Shown here: one piece after another, positions 17,034 through 25,546 of the stretch
Layout: each line of letters opens with the position of its first letter
How positions within the stretch are numbered: the stretch's first letter is position 1
Notes under the pieces: generated by a model
What the model was told of the DNA's origin: nothing
Databases searched by the model: none
What the model saw: only the letters and a program-made list of their open reading frames with translations
Position numbers and translations under genes: made by a program
Origin: an uncultured Lachnospiraceae bacterium
GTDB lineage: Bacteria; Bacillota; Clostridia; Lachnospirales; Lachnospiraceae
Assembly: GCA_910583615.1 (NCBI GenBank)
Contig: CAJTXP010000007.1
Location: 62,001 to 126,000, forward strand
Reading direction: 5' to 3'
Length of the DNA: 64,000 nucleotides

Positions 17034-17056
17034 TTTTGTGACAATTTTGTGGCAAA
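17034..17056. repeat. TTTTGTGACAA repeats, left end
   Basis: TTTTGTGACAA at 17034-17044 and TTTTGTGGCAAA at 17045-17056, preceded by a GC-rich hairpin (GGCATCTGCG with CGCGGGTGCC). A matching hairpin-plus-repeat arrangement lies at 44536-44601. They may be arm-type integrase binding sites. Confidence 0.5.
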
Positions 17057-17103
17057 TTAAAGCGGAGAGATTTAAAAGAATGCCAGAGAGGTTGATAATT
17101 TTC

Positions 17104-17197
17104 TTGACATAGCCGTACAGCAAAATTTATAATAACAGTAAAAAAATATGCCGTACGGCAAAAATATAAGACAGATAGTTAAATACAGCCGTACGGC
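17104..17197 (+). promoter_or_regulatory. hipB promoter with three evenly spaced operators
   Basis: TTGACA at 17104-17109, an 18-base spacer and TATAAT at 17128-17133. Three palindromes, GCCGTACAGC (17112-17121), GCCGTACGGC (17150-17159) and GCCGTACGGC (17188-17197), recur exactly every 38 bases. The first lies between -35 and -10, so a bound HipB-type repressor would block the promoter. Confidence 0.8.
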
Positions 17198-17214
17198 AAA
17201 TTATGGAGAGATAG

Positions 17215-17424
17215 ATGAAGATTACAGATTCAAGAACGTTAGGGCAGGCAATCCGGTCCAGAAGAAAAGAATTGGGCTATACACAGGCCTGTTTGTCGGA
17301 GGTTACAGGACTCAGCATTACATTTATTTCCGATGTGGAGCGTGGAAAACCAACAGCCGAAATAGAAAAATCGATTCGCCTGATCAACATTCTGGGGCTG
17401 GATCTTCTGGTGGAAAGGAGATAA
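17215..17424 (+). CDS. hipB: HipB-like HTH antitoxin/repressor
   Basis: A 69-residue Cro/C1-type helix-turn-helix protein (LGQAIRSRRKELGYTQACLSEVTGLS...FISDVERGKPTA). In HipBA modules it both neutralises the HipA kinase and represses its own operon; three GCCGTACGGC-like palindromes sit upstream. GGAGAGATAG precedes the ATG. Its partner downstream is only a fragment, so it may now act as an orphan repressor. Confidence 0.8.
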   Translation: MKITDSRTLGQAIRSRRKELGYTQACLSEVTGLSITFISDVERGKPTAEIEKSIRLINILGLDLLVERR

Positions 17425-17460
17425 TGGCAGAATGAGAAGGCTGATGGTTCAGATAAAATT

Positions 17461-17865
17461 GTGGCAAATGAACAACTGTGCCTGCTGACGGCAAAAAATC
17501 TTGGTATAGACATTCCCGAGAGTTTTATCGTAAAGACAGACAGTCTGGAGGGAGAAGAGGTACTGTTCGCAACAAAACGATATGACAGGAAGATTTTATG
17601 TGATTGCAGACGGTTGAATGGCTTAGCGGTTCCGTATAGATTGCATCAGGAAGACTTTTCACAGGCGTTGGGAATTGCATCTGAAGAAAAGTATGAAAAG
17701 AATCAGGACGGATATTTGAAAAAGATGTTTGACATTATAAGAAATTATTCATCTTCGCCATTAGAGGACCAGTTAAAGCTGTGGGATATCTATGTGTTTA
17801 ATTATCTGGTTGGAAATACGGATAACCATATTAAAAATCTTTCCTTGTTGTACGGAGAAAATTAA
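17461..17865 (+). pseudogene. hipA: HipA kinase fragment
   Basis: A 134-residue reading frame resembling the middle of HipA-type Ser/Thr kinases: LFATKRYDR (ATP-site Lys region), YRLHQEDFSQALG and GNTDNHIKNLSLLYG (catalytic loop with D and N). HipA is normally about 400 residues; the N-terminal third and everything after the catalytic loop, including the metal-binding DFD-like region, are missing. The frame ends at a stop where sequence similar to an Rpn-type nuclease gene begins. It begins 36 bases after hipB. Confidence 0.7.
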
Positions 17866-18161
17866 TACAAAAATTTGACAAGGAGCTTGCGGATTCCGTA
17901 TTGGAGGTAAGCGTCAGGGCCAATAAGCAGGTAATAGAAGAATTGAGAGGAGATGACAGTATGTGTCAGGCATTGTTGGAAATCATGGAGCCGGAGATTG
18001 AAAAAATCAAGAGAGATGAGGCGCAGAAAGGGCATATTTATGGTGCGATTTCGATGTGTCGGGATTTGGGGCTGTCGGATGATGTGATTTTAAAAAGTCT
18101 GCAGGAAAAATATCATTTGTCATGGAAAGAAGCTGAAAAATATTTACAGGCAGATTCCTGA
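17859..18161 (+). pseudogene. C-terminal remnant of an Rpn/PD-(D/E)XK transposase-like gene
   Basis: About 100 codons without a proper N-terminus: KFDKELADSVLEVSVRANK, ELRGDDSMCQALLEIMEPEI and a divergent end with ILKSLQEKYHLSWKEAEKYL. The first part matches the end of the complete gene at 43638-44519 (KFDRELADAVLEVSVKANQ...ELRGDESMCQALLEIMEPEI). The nuclease domain is missing. A TTG or an internal ATG could in principle start a short product, but no good ribosome site fits. It is joined directly to the hipA fragment, implying a deletion. Confidence 0.7.
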
Positions 18162-18219
18162 TTTCCTCAAGAAACATATCTTTATGACACGGAGTATTGA
18201 AGAAAAAGAGCTGAAGAGA

Positions 18220-18255
18220 AAGCTGAAACTGCAGAGACGTAGTTTCAGCTTTTTT
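18220..18255 (+). terminator. Intrinsic terminator
   Basis: AAGCTGAAACT (18220-18230) pairs perfectly with AGTTTCAGCTT (18241-18251), followed by T residues. It ends the hipB-rpn remnant transcript. Confidence 0.82.
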
Positions 18256-18288
18256 CTCTGGAAAAGTTATATGGAAACTCTTTGGGGC

Positions 18289-18471
18289 CTAATTGCTGGA
18301 CTGATCCATAACATATTCTTCCAGATTTCTTTTTGGTATTTTCCAGACTTTCCCAATACGGAATCCTTTGAGATCTCCATTTTCCAATAATTTATATATG
18401 CGATTTTTACCAATGTATAAAGCTTCTGATACATCATAGACGCTCATAATGTCCTGATACTGATTAAACAT
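18289..18471 (-). CDS. Excisionase-family small HTH protein
   Basis: A 60-residue MerR/Xis-like winged-helix protein: MSVYDVSEALYIGKNRIYKLLENGDLKGFRIGKVWKIPKRNLEEYV. Such proteins act as excision factors or small regulators. On the minus strand, GGAGGAC lies upstream of the start (CTCCTGC... at 18481 read in reverse). It diverges from the primase-helicase gene and could control it. A second Xis-like gene lies at 42046. Confidence 0.78.
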   Translation of the reverse strand: MFNQYQDIMSVYDVSEALYIGKNRIYKLLENGDLKGFRIGKVWKIPKRNLEEYVMDQSSN

Positions 18472-18573
18472 ACTTTTGTCCTCCTGCTTTTTTAAATTAT
18501 TATTTTGTTATCACTCACATCACTTTGTAATAAAACAATGCTGTTGAAGCCGACAGAAGCAAAAAGGAGAGTG

Positions 18574-21168
18574 ATGGAGCGCATGAAAGCATATGTAAGT
18601 CTGGATGATCAATCATATAATAAGAAACCTTTAAAAAAAGAGATACCAAAAATAAAATACAGAGCGGTTTCAGGATGGAAGGAGATGGATATAAAGGAAC
18701 TGGCAGATCTGGTTGGAAATAAAGGATGTACGATGGTGCCGGCACATCTGGCAGGAGGTATTGCATCCGGAAATTTTAAAGGGATACAGTTATTCGCACT
18801 GGATTTTGATCATGGATGTAAATTTGATGAGATAAAAAATAAATGTGAATATTTTGGAATTTCCATATCTTTTGCATATCATACATTCAGCTCTTCTGTG
18901 GAAGAAGAAAGATTTCGGGTCGTATTTGCTTATGAGTGTTTGATTGAGGATGCTTTTGTGGCAGGAGTGATCTTATATATGTTGACGAAGATCTTTCCGG
19001 AATGCGATGGTCAGTGTAAAAATCCTGATCGTATGTTTTTTGGGGGAAAGGAACTGATTTATGTAAATTCAGAAGCACGTATAGCTTTGGTGCAGCTTCA
19101 TCTTCCGTTTCTTTATGCCATGGATACAGGTGGACATTATAAAAGAAATATACAGAGCTTTTCCCAAAAAACAGGTGTTTTGTTGTTTAATGATCTTCCA
19201 ATGATGGGAAAGATGTCGGTTCTGAATCAGGTTTTTGGCGAAAAAGCTGATCCTGCTATTATACATATAACAGGAGATGCAGCAAATTCGCCATTTTTTA
19301 TTGCAAAAAGAGACGGTATGCACTCAAACATTATGTGCAAAGAGAAAATTAGAAGAATTAAAATAAATGATGGGAAAGGAAGCTGTCGTCTGCTGGATGA
19401 ATTTCGAAGAGGTGTGACGTTGCCTCATGAAGCCAGATTTGCCATTCTTACAAATCTTCTGCACGTATCTGGTGGACAGAAGCTTTTTATGGATGTTACA
19501 GAAACTTTTTATGGAGAGAAGGAATATGATAAATGGCTGAGAGATGTCAAATATATGAAAGGATATCATTCCTGTCGGTGTTCCGGTAGTTTTTGCCTTT
19601 ATTATGATTCCTGTGAAAATGCGGGAACTATCGTAGATACGCTGGCTTTGGACAGAAAGGTTTACAGAACAGAAGAACGATATTACTCCTGTGAAGAAGC
19701 ACTGGAATGTCTGGTGGATAATCTTCAAAAAGCTTTTGTATGTCATTCGGCAGGGGTCCATCTCATAAAAGCACAGACAGCACTTGGAAAAACAACTGCA
19801 TATATCAATTTGATTCGGAACAATCCGGGAAAAAAGTTTCTGATTGCTCTGCCGACAAATATTTTAAAAGAACAGGTTGCTGAAGATCTGATTTCTTATA
19901 ATCTGCTAAAAGAAGATGTGTTTGTAACGGCCAGTGTGAAGGGAAACTGTTTTATACCGGATGATATACGGAGATTGATAGAGGATATGCATAAATGTGG
20001 AATCCATGATCAGACAAAGAAGATTCTCAAGGTCCGTTATGACGAGATAAAGAACAGTGGGCTGTGTGCGCTGATAGAAGAATATGAAAAATTACTGGCG
20101 GGTATAAGCGCGGTGAAGGATGAAAGGGTCGTTGTTACCACCCATGCTTTTTTTCTGCAGATGCCGGAGGAATTTTTGAAACAGTATACAATCATTATTG
20201 ATGAAGATATCCTGCAGCTGCAGTTGTTTAACCGGATCTGCAGCGTCAGTATCGAATGCCTGGAAGAACTGGTCGAAAAAAGGATCCCCGTATTCTGTGA
20301 TGTGGCAAAGGAGATGCTTCAGGCAGAATTAAATCAATACCGAAAAATAAATGTTCTGCGCAGATATCCGATGAGGAAGGAAGAACTGGAAAAACTGGAA
20401 TACTTTGATAAAGATGATAATATAAATGACCTGTTGGATGCAAAAACATTTGTCAGGCTGAAGAACAGATATACGGGAAATGAGGAAATAAAATACTTCT
20501 GTCCACAGAAGCTGCCACCGTTAAAATATATTGTGCTTTCAGCAACGCTCAATGAAAAAATATATCGGGCATATTTTGAGGGTGATATGAAGGTTTATAT
20601 GTATCCCGAGAAAAAAGCGGCTTATAAGGGAAAACTGATACAGTATACTTATCATTCTTTAGGAAGGAGCGATCTGTCTGATAAAGGGCAGGTTTTTTTA
20701 TTTGCAGAAGAGCTGGCAGGGAATCCGGGACTGGAAATTATTACCTTTAAGGAAAACGAAAAACTGCCTGATCTTTCAGAGGTGAATTCTAAAAGACTTC
20801 ATTTTGGAAATACTACGGGGATCAATTCGCTGTCAGGCTGCGATCTGGGGATTGTGGGAACGCCCTATAAGGTAGAGGAGGCATATAAACTGATTGCCTG
20901 TTATCTTGGGGCAGATGTTAATAAAAGGCAGGACAGCAGACCCGGATGGAGAAGAGTTGTATATAAAAATACCAGCTTTCTGCTGACTACGTATCATGAT
21001 CCTGTACTACGGGAAATACAGCTTTATTCTCTTGAAAGTGAACTGGAGCAGTGTATTGGAAGAGCAAGGCTGCTCCGAAAGAACTGTACAGTTTATGTTT
21101 TTTCGGCATTTCCGTGTGAGCAGGCAGAAATTATAACCGGAAACTATCTTCAGGAAAAATCGGTTTAG
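18574..21168 (+). CDS. Primase-helicase fusion protein
   Basis: An 864-residue protein. The N-terminal part (about 45-165) has LDFDHG (76-81), RFRVVF (113-118) and NPDRMFFGG (150-158), a pattern like archaeo-eukaryotic-type primase/polymerase domains of mobile elements. A four-Cys cluster follows (Cys334, 336, 341, 347). The C-terminal half is a superfamily 2 helicase: Walker A QTALGKTT (401-408), Walker B IIIDED, motif III VLSATLN and motif VI QCIGRARLL. It probably starts replication of the element by unwinding and priming. The ATG at 18574 has AAGGAG upstream; the frame is open further upstream (from 18505) without a ribosome site. Confidence 0.75.
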   Translation: MERMKAYVSLDDQSYNKKPLKKEIPKIKYRAVSGWKEMDIKELADLVGNKGCTMVPAHLAGGIASGNFKGIQLFALDFDHGCKFDEIKNKCEYFGISISFAYHTFSSSVEEERFRVVFAYECLIEDAFVAGVILYMLTKIFPECDGQCKNPDRMFFGGKELIYVNSEARIALVQLHLPFLYAMDTGGHYKRNIQSFSQKTGVLLFNDLPMMGKMSVLNQVFGEKADPAIIHITGDAANSPFFIAKRDGMHSNIMCKEKIRRIKINDGKGSCRLLDEFRRGVTLPHEARFAILTNLLHVSGGQKLFMDVTETFYGEKEYDKWLRDVKYMKGYHSCRCSGSFCLYYDSCENAGTIVDTLALDRKVYRTEERYYSCEEALECLVDNLQKAFVCHSAGVHLIKAQTALGKTTAYINLIRNNPGKKFLIALPTNILKEQVAEDLISYNLLKEDVFVTASVKGNCFIPDDIRRLIEDMHKCGIHDQTKKILKVRYDEIKNSGLCALIEEYEKLLAGISAVKDERVVVTTHAFFLQMPEEFLKQYTIIIDEDILQLQLFNRICSVSIECLEELVEKRIPVFCDVAKEMLQAELNQYRKINVLRRYPMRKEELEKLEYFDKDDNINDLLDAKTFVRLKNRYTGNEEIKYFCPQKLPPLKYIVLSATLNEKIYRAYFEGDMKVYMYPEKKAAYKGKLIQYTYHSLGRSDLSDKGQVFLFAEELAGNPGLEIITFKENEKLPDLSEVNSKRLHFGNTTGINSLSGCDLGIVGTPYKVEEAYKLIACYLGADVNKRQDSRPGWRRVVYKNTSFLLTTYHDPVLREIQLYSLESELEQCIGRARLLRKNCTVYVFSAFPCEQAEIITGNYLQEKSV

Positions 21169-21197
21169 CGTATGCCTGGAATACGGATGGTGTAGAT

Positions 21198-21431
21198 TTA
21201 GGTTTTAAAAGTCAGCAGATCTTTTACAGGTATCTGCAGTACATCCGCAATATCCATTAAAGTTTCCAGAGAGATGGAAGTGGGCATATTGGGCGCTTCT
21301 ATATTGCTCATATGGGTACGGCTGATGCCGGATGCTTCTGCGAGCTGCATCTGGCTTAAGCCGTTCAGCTTACGGTAATATGCGATGTTCAGACCGATCA
21401 TCTTGTATTCACGCTCGTGTTTGGTATTCAT
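21198..21431 (-). CDS. XRE-family HTH regulator
   Basis: A 77-residue Cro/C1-type DNA-binding protein (IGLNIAYYRKLNGLSQMQLAEASGISRTHMSNIE...LETLMDIADVLQIPVKDLL). AAAAGGAGG precedes the ATG on the minus strand. It is convergent with the primase-helicase gene and may repress element functions; targets are unknown. Confidence 0.82.
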   Translation of the reverse strand: MNTKHEREYKMIGLNIAYYRKLNGLSQMQLAEASGISRTHMSNIEAPNMPTSISLETLMDIADVLQIPVKDLLTFKT

Positions 21432-21668
21432 CGGAATCCTCCTTTTTCATAGTCTATCCATTTCAATAGAAATAATAAACAATATAAAAATGTGTATTTG
21501 CAAAGTAAAATATTGCATAAACAATGAAGAGATTGTATAATGTGGATAGAGATAACAGGATATTTGAAGAAAATGAAAAAAATTGTAGAAATTTAGAAAT
21601 GGGGACATACGTGTGACCGGGTGAAAATGTATAATCAAATAAATGGGATTGGAAAGGAGATGAGAAAT

Positions 21669-21839
21669 ATGTTACTGATGCCGTGGGTTTTGACAAAATA
21701 TTCTAAAACAGAAGAGTGTCAATATTGTAAGAAGGGAGGAGTAATCAGATACGGAGCTTTTAACGATAAACGGGCAGCCGGAGAATGGGTGTGCGCTGTC
21801 TGTGGAAAAACGAACAGGGCAAAGCCGGTTTCTCGTTAG
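21669..21839 (+). CDS. Small zinc-ribbon protein
   Basis: A 56-residue protein with two Cys pairs, CQYC (17-20) and CAVC (42-45), typical of a zinc ribbon. The ATG at 21669 has AAGGAGA eight bases upstream; in-frame starts at 21621 and 21627 are less well placed. No family was recognised. It may bind nucleic acid. Confidence 0.6.
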   Translation: MLLMPWVLTKYSKTEECQYCKKGGVIRYGAFNDKRAAGEWVCAVCGKTNRAKPVSR

Positions 21840-21885
21840 TTGTTATGAGATGCTGGTGAAAGTCTAGGATTAGAAAGGGGCAGGC

Positions 21886-22941
21886 ATGAAAAGAAATATG
21901 TTAAAGAAACTGCGGGTATTTGTACTGGTAATTGCGGGAGCGGTCTGTATCTGTGCATGCGGCAGTCAGGAATCGTCGGTTACGCCGGACACAGGCGGGG
22001 ACATTTCTGATGTTTCAGAGAAAAATTCGTCTGAAACGACGGAAGAAATGCCGGATGTGAAAACATCAGATACGGAATCCGCAGAAGAAGATACGGATTC
22101 CCCAAAGTATTTTTACGTAGGAGATACGATTCAATTTCCAAGCGGTCATGTGATTACCATTCTCAGCACAGGCAGACATGAAAATGTATCAAATACTTAT
22201 ATATATGTGGAGCTTGACGTTGAGAATCAGGGGGATACGGATATTACGCTCAGCAATTATGAAGGGGTCTTTTATGGAGACGATTATCTGCTGGAACCGG
22301 GATATCCGACAGATTCTGAGGCAGAACCATTATCAGGAGCAGTAATTGCGCCGGGACGCAAAAGCCGTGGAAAAATGTATGCACAGTGTCCAAATTACGA
22401 CAGTCTGAAGAGAATCGAGATGGAACTTGGCGACTGCGTGATTGTGGTAAAGGATGATTCTGAAAATGGTCAGGCGGAAAGTCCAAATGAAGTTGCCGTA
22501 CAGCCAGGTGAAAAGAATATAGACTATTCTATGGCTTATGATTATGCGTTTGGCGAGATCAATGACAATATTGAATATGGTTCATATTGTCTGTGGGATC
22601 TGGATGGTAATGGGGTGTATGAATTGATTTTGGGTCATGGAGAAAGTTCTGCAGATTATGTGAATGAGGTCTGGACGGTCAGTGAAGAGAACGGCCTTAC
22701 AGGAGCAGGAGACATCTACGGCGAACAGTCCTTTTATATGGCTCCGGACGGAAACGGTCTTTATGCAGTCTATGGAAGCATGGGTTATGAAGTGATTACA
22801 AGGCTCACCATGGCGGATGGAAAGCTTGTGGAAGAACTGATAAGTGAAAGAGAGCTGGGATCGGATGAAGATTATTACAGCAGTGAGATGGTAATTTCCA
22901 TGAGGGATATCAGCGATCGGAGCCTTTTGGAGCAATATTGA
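21886..22941 (+). CDS. Lipoprotein with DUF4352-like domain
   Basis: A 351-residue predicted lipoprotein: basic N-terminus, hydrophobic segment and lipobox ICAC (Cys25), then a Ser/Thr/Glu/Asp-rich linker (about 26-75). Residues 80-190 (VGDTIQF...VTILSTG...YIYVELDVENQGDTDITL) resemble the immunoglobulin-like DUF4352/DUF5067 domains of secreted Firmicute lipoproteins. The rest includes CLWDLDGNGVYELILG, an EF-hand-like DxDxNG loop at about 236-247. Function unknown; surface exposed cargo of the element. Confidence 0.7.
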   Translation: MKRNMLKKLRVFVLVIAGAVCICACGSQESSVTPDTGGDISDVSEKNSSETTEEMPDVKTSDTESAEEDTDSPKYFYVGDTIQFPSGHVITILSTGRHENVSNTYIYVELDVENQGDTDITLSNYEGVFYGDDYLLEPGYPTDSEAEPLSGAVIAPGRKSRGKMYAQCPNYDSLKRIEMELGDCVIVVKDDSENGQAESPNEVAVQPGEKNIDYSMAYDYAFGEINDNIEYGSYCLWDLDGNGVYELILGHGESSADYVNEVWTVSEENGLTGAGDIYGEQSFYMAPDGNGLYAVYGSMGYEVITRLTMADGKLVEELISERELGSDEDYYSSEMVISMRDISDRSLLEQY

Positions 22942-22976
22942 ATAACAGGTAGTCTTGAAATACGGAAAAGGAGAAA

Positions 22977-23156
22977 ATGATGGAGTTGAATTACTTTAAA
23001 GATTTGCTGTTCGATGTGATCAGTGACAGTAATGAAATGAATGTTTCTGATATTAAAACGGATGACAGACAGAATACATTCACAATCCTGATGGCTGATA
23101 GAAGCAGGTTTGTGGTGGAGTGCAGAAAAGCAGATGAAAGAGTCATGGTTGTATAG
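22977..23156 (+). CDS. Small hypothetical protein
   Basis: A 59-residue acidic reading frame starting with two Met codons behind AAAAGGAG: MMELNYFKDLLFDVISDSNEMN...FVVECRKADERVMVV. It lies 36 bases after the lipoprotein gene in the same direction. No family recognised; codon pattern and ribosome site support translation. Confidence 0.5.
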   Translation: MMELNYFKDLLFDVISDSNEMNVSDIKTDDRQNTFTILMADRSRFVVECRKADERVMVV

Positions 23157-23195
23157 AAACCAGACTTTAGATTATGAAATTTTAGAGATAAAAGT

Positions 23196-23480
23196 TCAAC
23201 CGTCTTTATAAGATTTCAAAAGCGCTTCAATGGCGGCAAGCTGATTGGGGGTCAACCAACTTACATCTATCAGACGACGGTTATCCAAACCAAGCAGATA
23301 GTCTGTAGTTACACCATAAAGAGTTGCCATTTTAATCAGTATGTCATAAGAAGGATGGCGGGAAGATACCTCATAAGAAGAGATAACCGCTTTTGAGAGT
23401 CCAAGCCTTTCTGCGACTTGGACTTGAGTCAACCCTTGCAGCTTTCGTAATTTTTTGAGACGTTCGCCTAATTCATACAT
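23196..23480 (-). CDS. XRE-family HTH regulator
   Basis: A 94-residue SinR/C1-like regulator: HTH in residues 1-60 (LGERLKKLRKLQGLTQVQVAERLGLSKAVISSYE), followed by a short helical tail (LTPNQLAAIEALLKSY), perhaps for dimerisation. The start at 23480 has GGAGGG upstream on the minus strand; an in-frame extension to 23507 is less likely. It diverges from the WYL regulator and may share its control region. Confidence 0.8.
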   Translation of the reverse strand: MYELGERLKKLRKLQGLTQVQVAERLGLSKAVISSYEVSSRHPSYDILIKMATLYGVTTDYLLGLDNRRLIDVSWLTPNQLAAIEALLKSYKDG

Positions 23481-23633
23481 GACAACCCTCCACCATAATA
23501 ATATCAATAAGTAGTCAAAAATAGGTAGTAAATATATGCATATAAAACCACTAAATGTTTACTTTTGAAAGGAAATGTGATATTCTTTATGTAATTGAAA
23601 ATATGATAAGTCTTTATTTCGGGGTAGAAAATA

Positions 23634-24593
23634 ATGGATAAGACAAACAGGATATTATCAATATTATATAGGATACTGATGGGAGAAAGAGTAACTACTG
23701 GAAAGCTTGCATCGGAATATCAGGTTTCCGGCAAAAGTATTCAGCGGGATTTGAATGTCGTTCGTTCATTTTTTTCAGAAAACCGGGAATTGGCAGGTAA
23801 TCGGGAACTGGTTAAAGAAAACGGGTTCTACTATTTAGACCATACAGATTTGCTGTCGCCGGATGAGCTGCTTTTGGTCATAAAGGTATTGATCGGAAGT
23901 CGGGTCATGGATAAAGCGAAGCTGCAGGAACTGTTGGATAAGCTGATGCGGGGTTACAGCTGTCAGGACAGGGAATTCTTTAAAAATCTGTTTAAAGATG
24001 ACATGAAATTATATCGCCCTGCTGGAGATGGCGGAAGCGCAGATCTGTTTGAACGGGTGTGGAAGCTGGAAGGGATGATACGGAGGGGAAACGCGATCAG
24101 GATCAGCTATGAACGGCTTGATAATGAACTGGTAGACAGAGAATTATATCCTGTCTCGGTCGTCTTTTCAGAGTATTATTTTTATCTGCTTGCCTGCCGT
24201 GCGGACAAGGATGATATGCTGGTGATCTATTATCGTCTGGACCGGATAAAATCGATAAAGGAGCTGGATCAAAAGGCTTATTTTGGCACAAATGGACGGT
24301 ATGACTTGAGTGATGCAAAACGCTATAGCCAGAATATGTTTATGGGGAAGAGAATAACGATCCGGTTTGTCTATACAGGTCCATCCATAGAAGCGATACT
24401 GGACAGGTTTCCAACAGCGGAAATTGTTCGGAGGGATGAAGAGGAAGTGGAATTGACAGCAAGTGTGGAGTACAGCCGTGGGACGATTATGGAACTGTTG
24501 TCTCAGGGAAGCTGGATTCGGGTACTGAAACCAGATAATGTAGTGGAGGACATACAGAACGAATTAAGGGTGATGAAATCGTATTATATGTGA
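23634..24593 (+). CDS. WYL-domain transcriptional regulator
   Basis: A 319-residue regulator: N-terminal winged helix (about 1-65, ILSILYRILMGERVTTGKLASEYQVSGKSIQRDL), a linker, and a WYL ligand-binding domain (about 145-235, RISYERLDNELVDRELYPVSVVFSEYYFYLLACRADKD) with a C-terminal extension. WYL proteins often control phage-defence operons by sensing nucleic acid or nucleotides (known for BrxR and CapW). Here it precedes a five-gene operon of unknown function (24784-28906). GGGGTAG lies upstream of the ATG. Confidence 0.88.
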   Translation: MDKTNRILSILYRILMGERVTTGKLASEYQVSGKSIQRDLNVVRSFFSENRELAGNRELVKENGFYYLDHTDLLSPDELLLVIKVLIGSRVMDKAKLQELLDKLMRGYSCQDREFFKNLFKDDMKLYRPAGDGGSADLFERVWKLEGMIRRGNAIRISYERLDNELVDRELYPVSVVFSEYYFYLLACRADKDDMLVIYYRLDRIKSIKELDQKAYFGTNGRYDLSDAKRYSQNMFMGKRITIRFVYTGPSIEAILDRFPTAEIVRRDEEEVELTASVEYSRGTIMELLSQGSWIRVLKPDNVVEDIQNELRVMKSYYM

Positions 24594-24604
24594 CGATAAA
24601 ATCA

Positions 24605-24706
24605 ATGGAAAAAGAAAATTATAAGTTGAGACTGGTGCGCTTATTACATAAGAGATCGGAAAATGTTTTGTATCAGGACAGAAATTATTTACTTGATTGT
24701 GCTTGA
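24605..24706 (+). other. Possible 33-codon reading frame in the WYL-TerB gap
   Basis: The 190-base gap holds an open frame reading MEKENYKLRLVRLLHKRSEN...YLLDCA. It lacks a clear ribosome site, so it may be non-coding or a remnant. Nothing else was recognised in the gap. Confidence 0.2.
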
Positions 24707-24783
24707 AACTTCAGACATCTGCCCCTGTTCTGCCGGCGGAGAAATTGAGTAAATCAAATATTATTATACCAGGAGGAAAAACT

Positions 24784-25185
24784 ATGTTTCTTGCAAATCT
24801 GAATGACACTCAAAAGGATGCGTTCATGACACTGGCGTATAAATTAATTGCGGTGGATGGAGTTCTGGATGAAGGGGAACTTGCCATGATGGCGCAGTAC
24901 AAACTGGAAATGAATCTGCCGTCCGATTATGACGAAACGCAGGGTAATCTGGAAACGGCGATTGTTGCATTCACAGCAGAACCGGATGCGATAAAAAAAC
25001 AGATTATGTTTGAACTGGTGGGCCTTGCCTGCGCAGGAGATGACTATGAGAATGAGGAATATACATTGATTGAACAGGTTCGGACTGCGTTTGATCTGCG
25101 GGCAGATTTCCCGGGGAAATGCGAAGTATACATATCGGAACTTAAAAAGCTGTATGAGAAGATCGGAACGCTGGTAGGAGAATGA
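24784..25185 (+). CDS. TerB-like protein
   Basis: A 133-residue acidic helical protein of the TerB/tellurite-resistance type: AFMTLAYKLIAVDGVLDEGELAMM at about 12-35 has the conserved DG..DE.E metal-binding pattern, and CAGDDYENEEYTLIEQVR gives a second acidic helix. TerB-like domains occur in stress and phage-defence gene sets, often near membranes. The ATG at 24784 follows AGGAGG; the open frame further upstream is not needed. First gene of a five-gene run. Confidence 0.65.
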   Translation: MFLANLNDTQKDAFMTLAYKLIAVDGVLDEGELAMMAQYKLEMNLPSDYDETQGNLETAIVAFTAEPDAIKKQIMFELVGLACAGDDYENEEYTLIEQVRTAFDLRADFPGKCEVYISELKKLYEKIGTLVGE

Positions 25186-25233
25186 TACGATTTTGTATTA
25201 TGTCGGGAAGGAAGAGAAGATGAAGACGAGGAA

Positions 25234-25533
25234 ATGCTGGAGTTTCCATGTGACAAATGCGGACTGTGTTGTGAACATTTGTCTGGTTTGGAACTTTATC
25301 AGGATTTAGATAATGGTACCGGGGTGTGCCGACACTTCAATAAATCCACCAGACTATGTAATATTTACCAAAACAGACCGCAGAAATGTAATATCAATGC
25401 AAGCTATGTCTGGTTTCAAGATCAGATGAGCTATGATGAGTATGTAAAAATGAATATCAAAGCATGTCAAATGTTGAAGGAGAAATTACTATCGCTTGGA
25501 CCGGATCCGGTCGATGACGGAGCTGGAGAATAA
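25234..25533 (+). CDS. YkgJ-family cysteine-cluster protein
   Basis: A 99-residue protein with the YkgJ (UPF0153) pattern CDKCGLCCEHL near the N-terminus, CRHFNKSTRLCNIYQNRPQKC in the middle and a late Cys (IKACQML). These small proteins chelate zinc or iron; their role is unclear. It lies 48 bases after the TerB-like gene and 13 bases before the HNH gene, so it is probably in one operon. A metal-handling or modification role for the operon is a guess. Confidence 0.8.
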   Translation: MLEFPCDKCGLCCEHLSGLELYQDLDNGTGVCRHFNKSTRLCNIYQNRPQKCNINASYVWFQDQMSYDEYVKMNIKACQMLKEKLLSLGPDPVDDGAGE

Positions 25534-25546
25534 GGAGATTTCTGAT

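Noticed and set aside
17104..17197. CRISPR-like repeat array in the hipB promoter
   Set aside because: The repeats are 10-base palindromes at 38-base spacing in a promoter, with no cas genes; they are operators.
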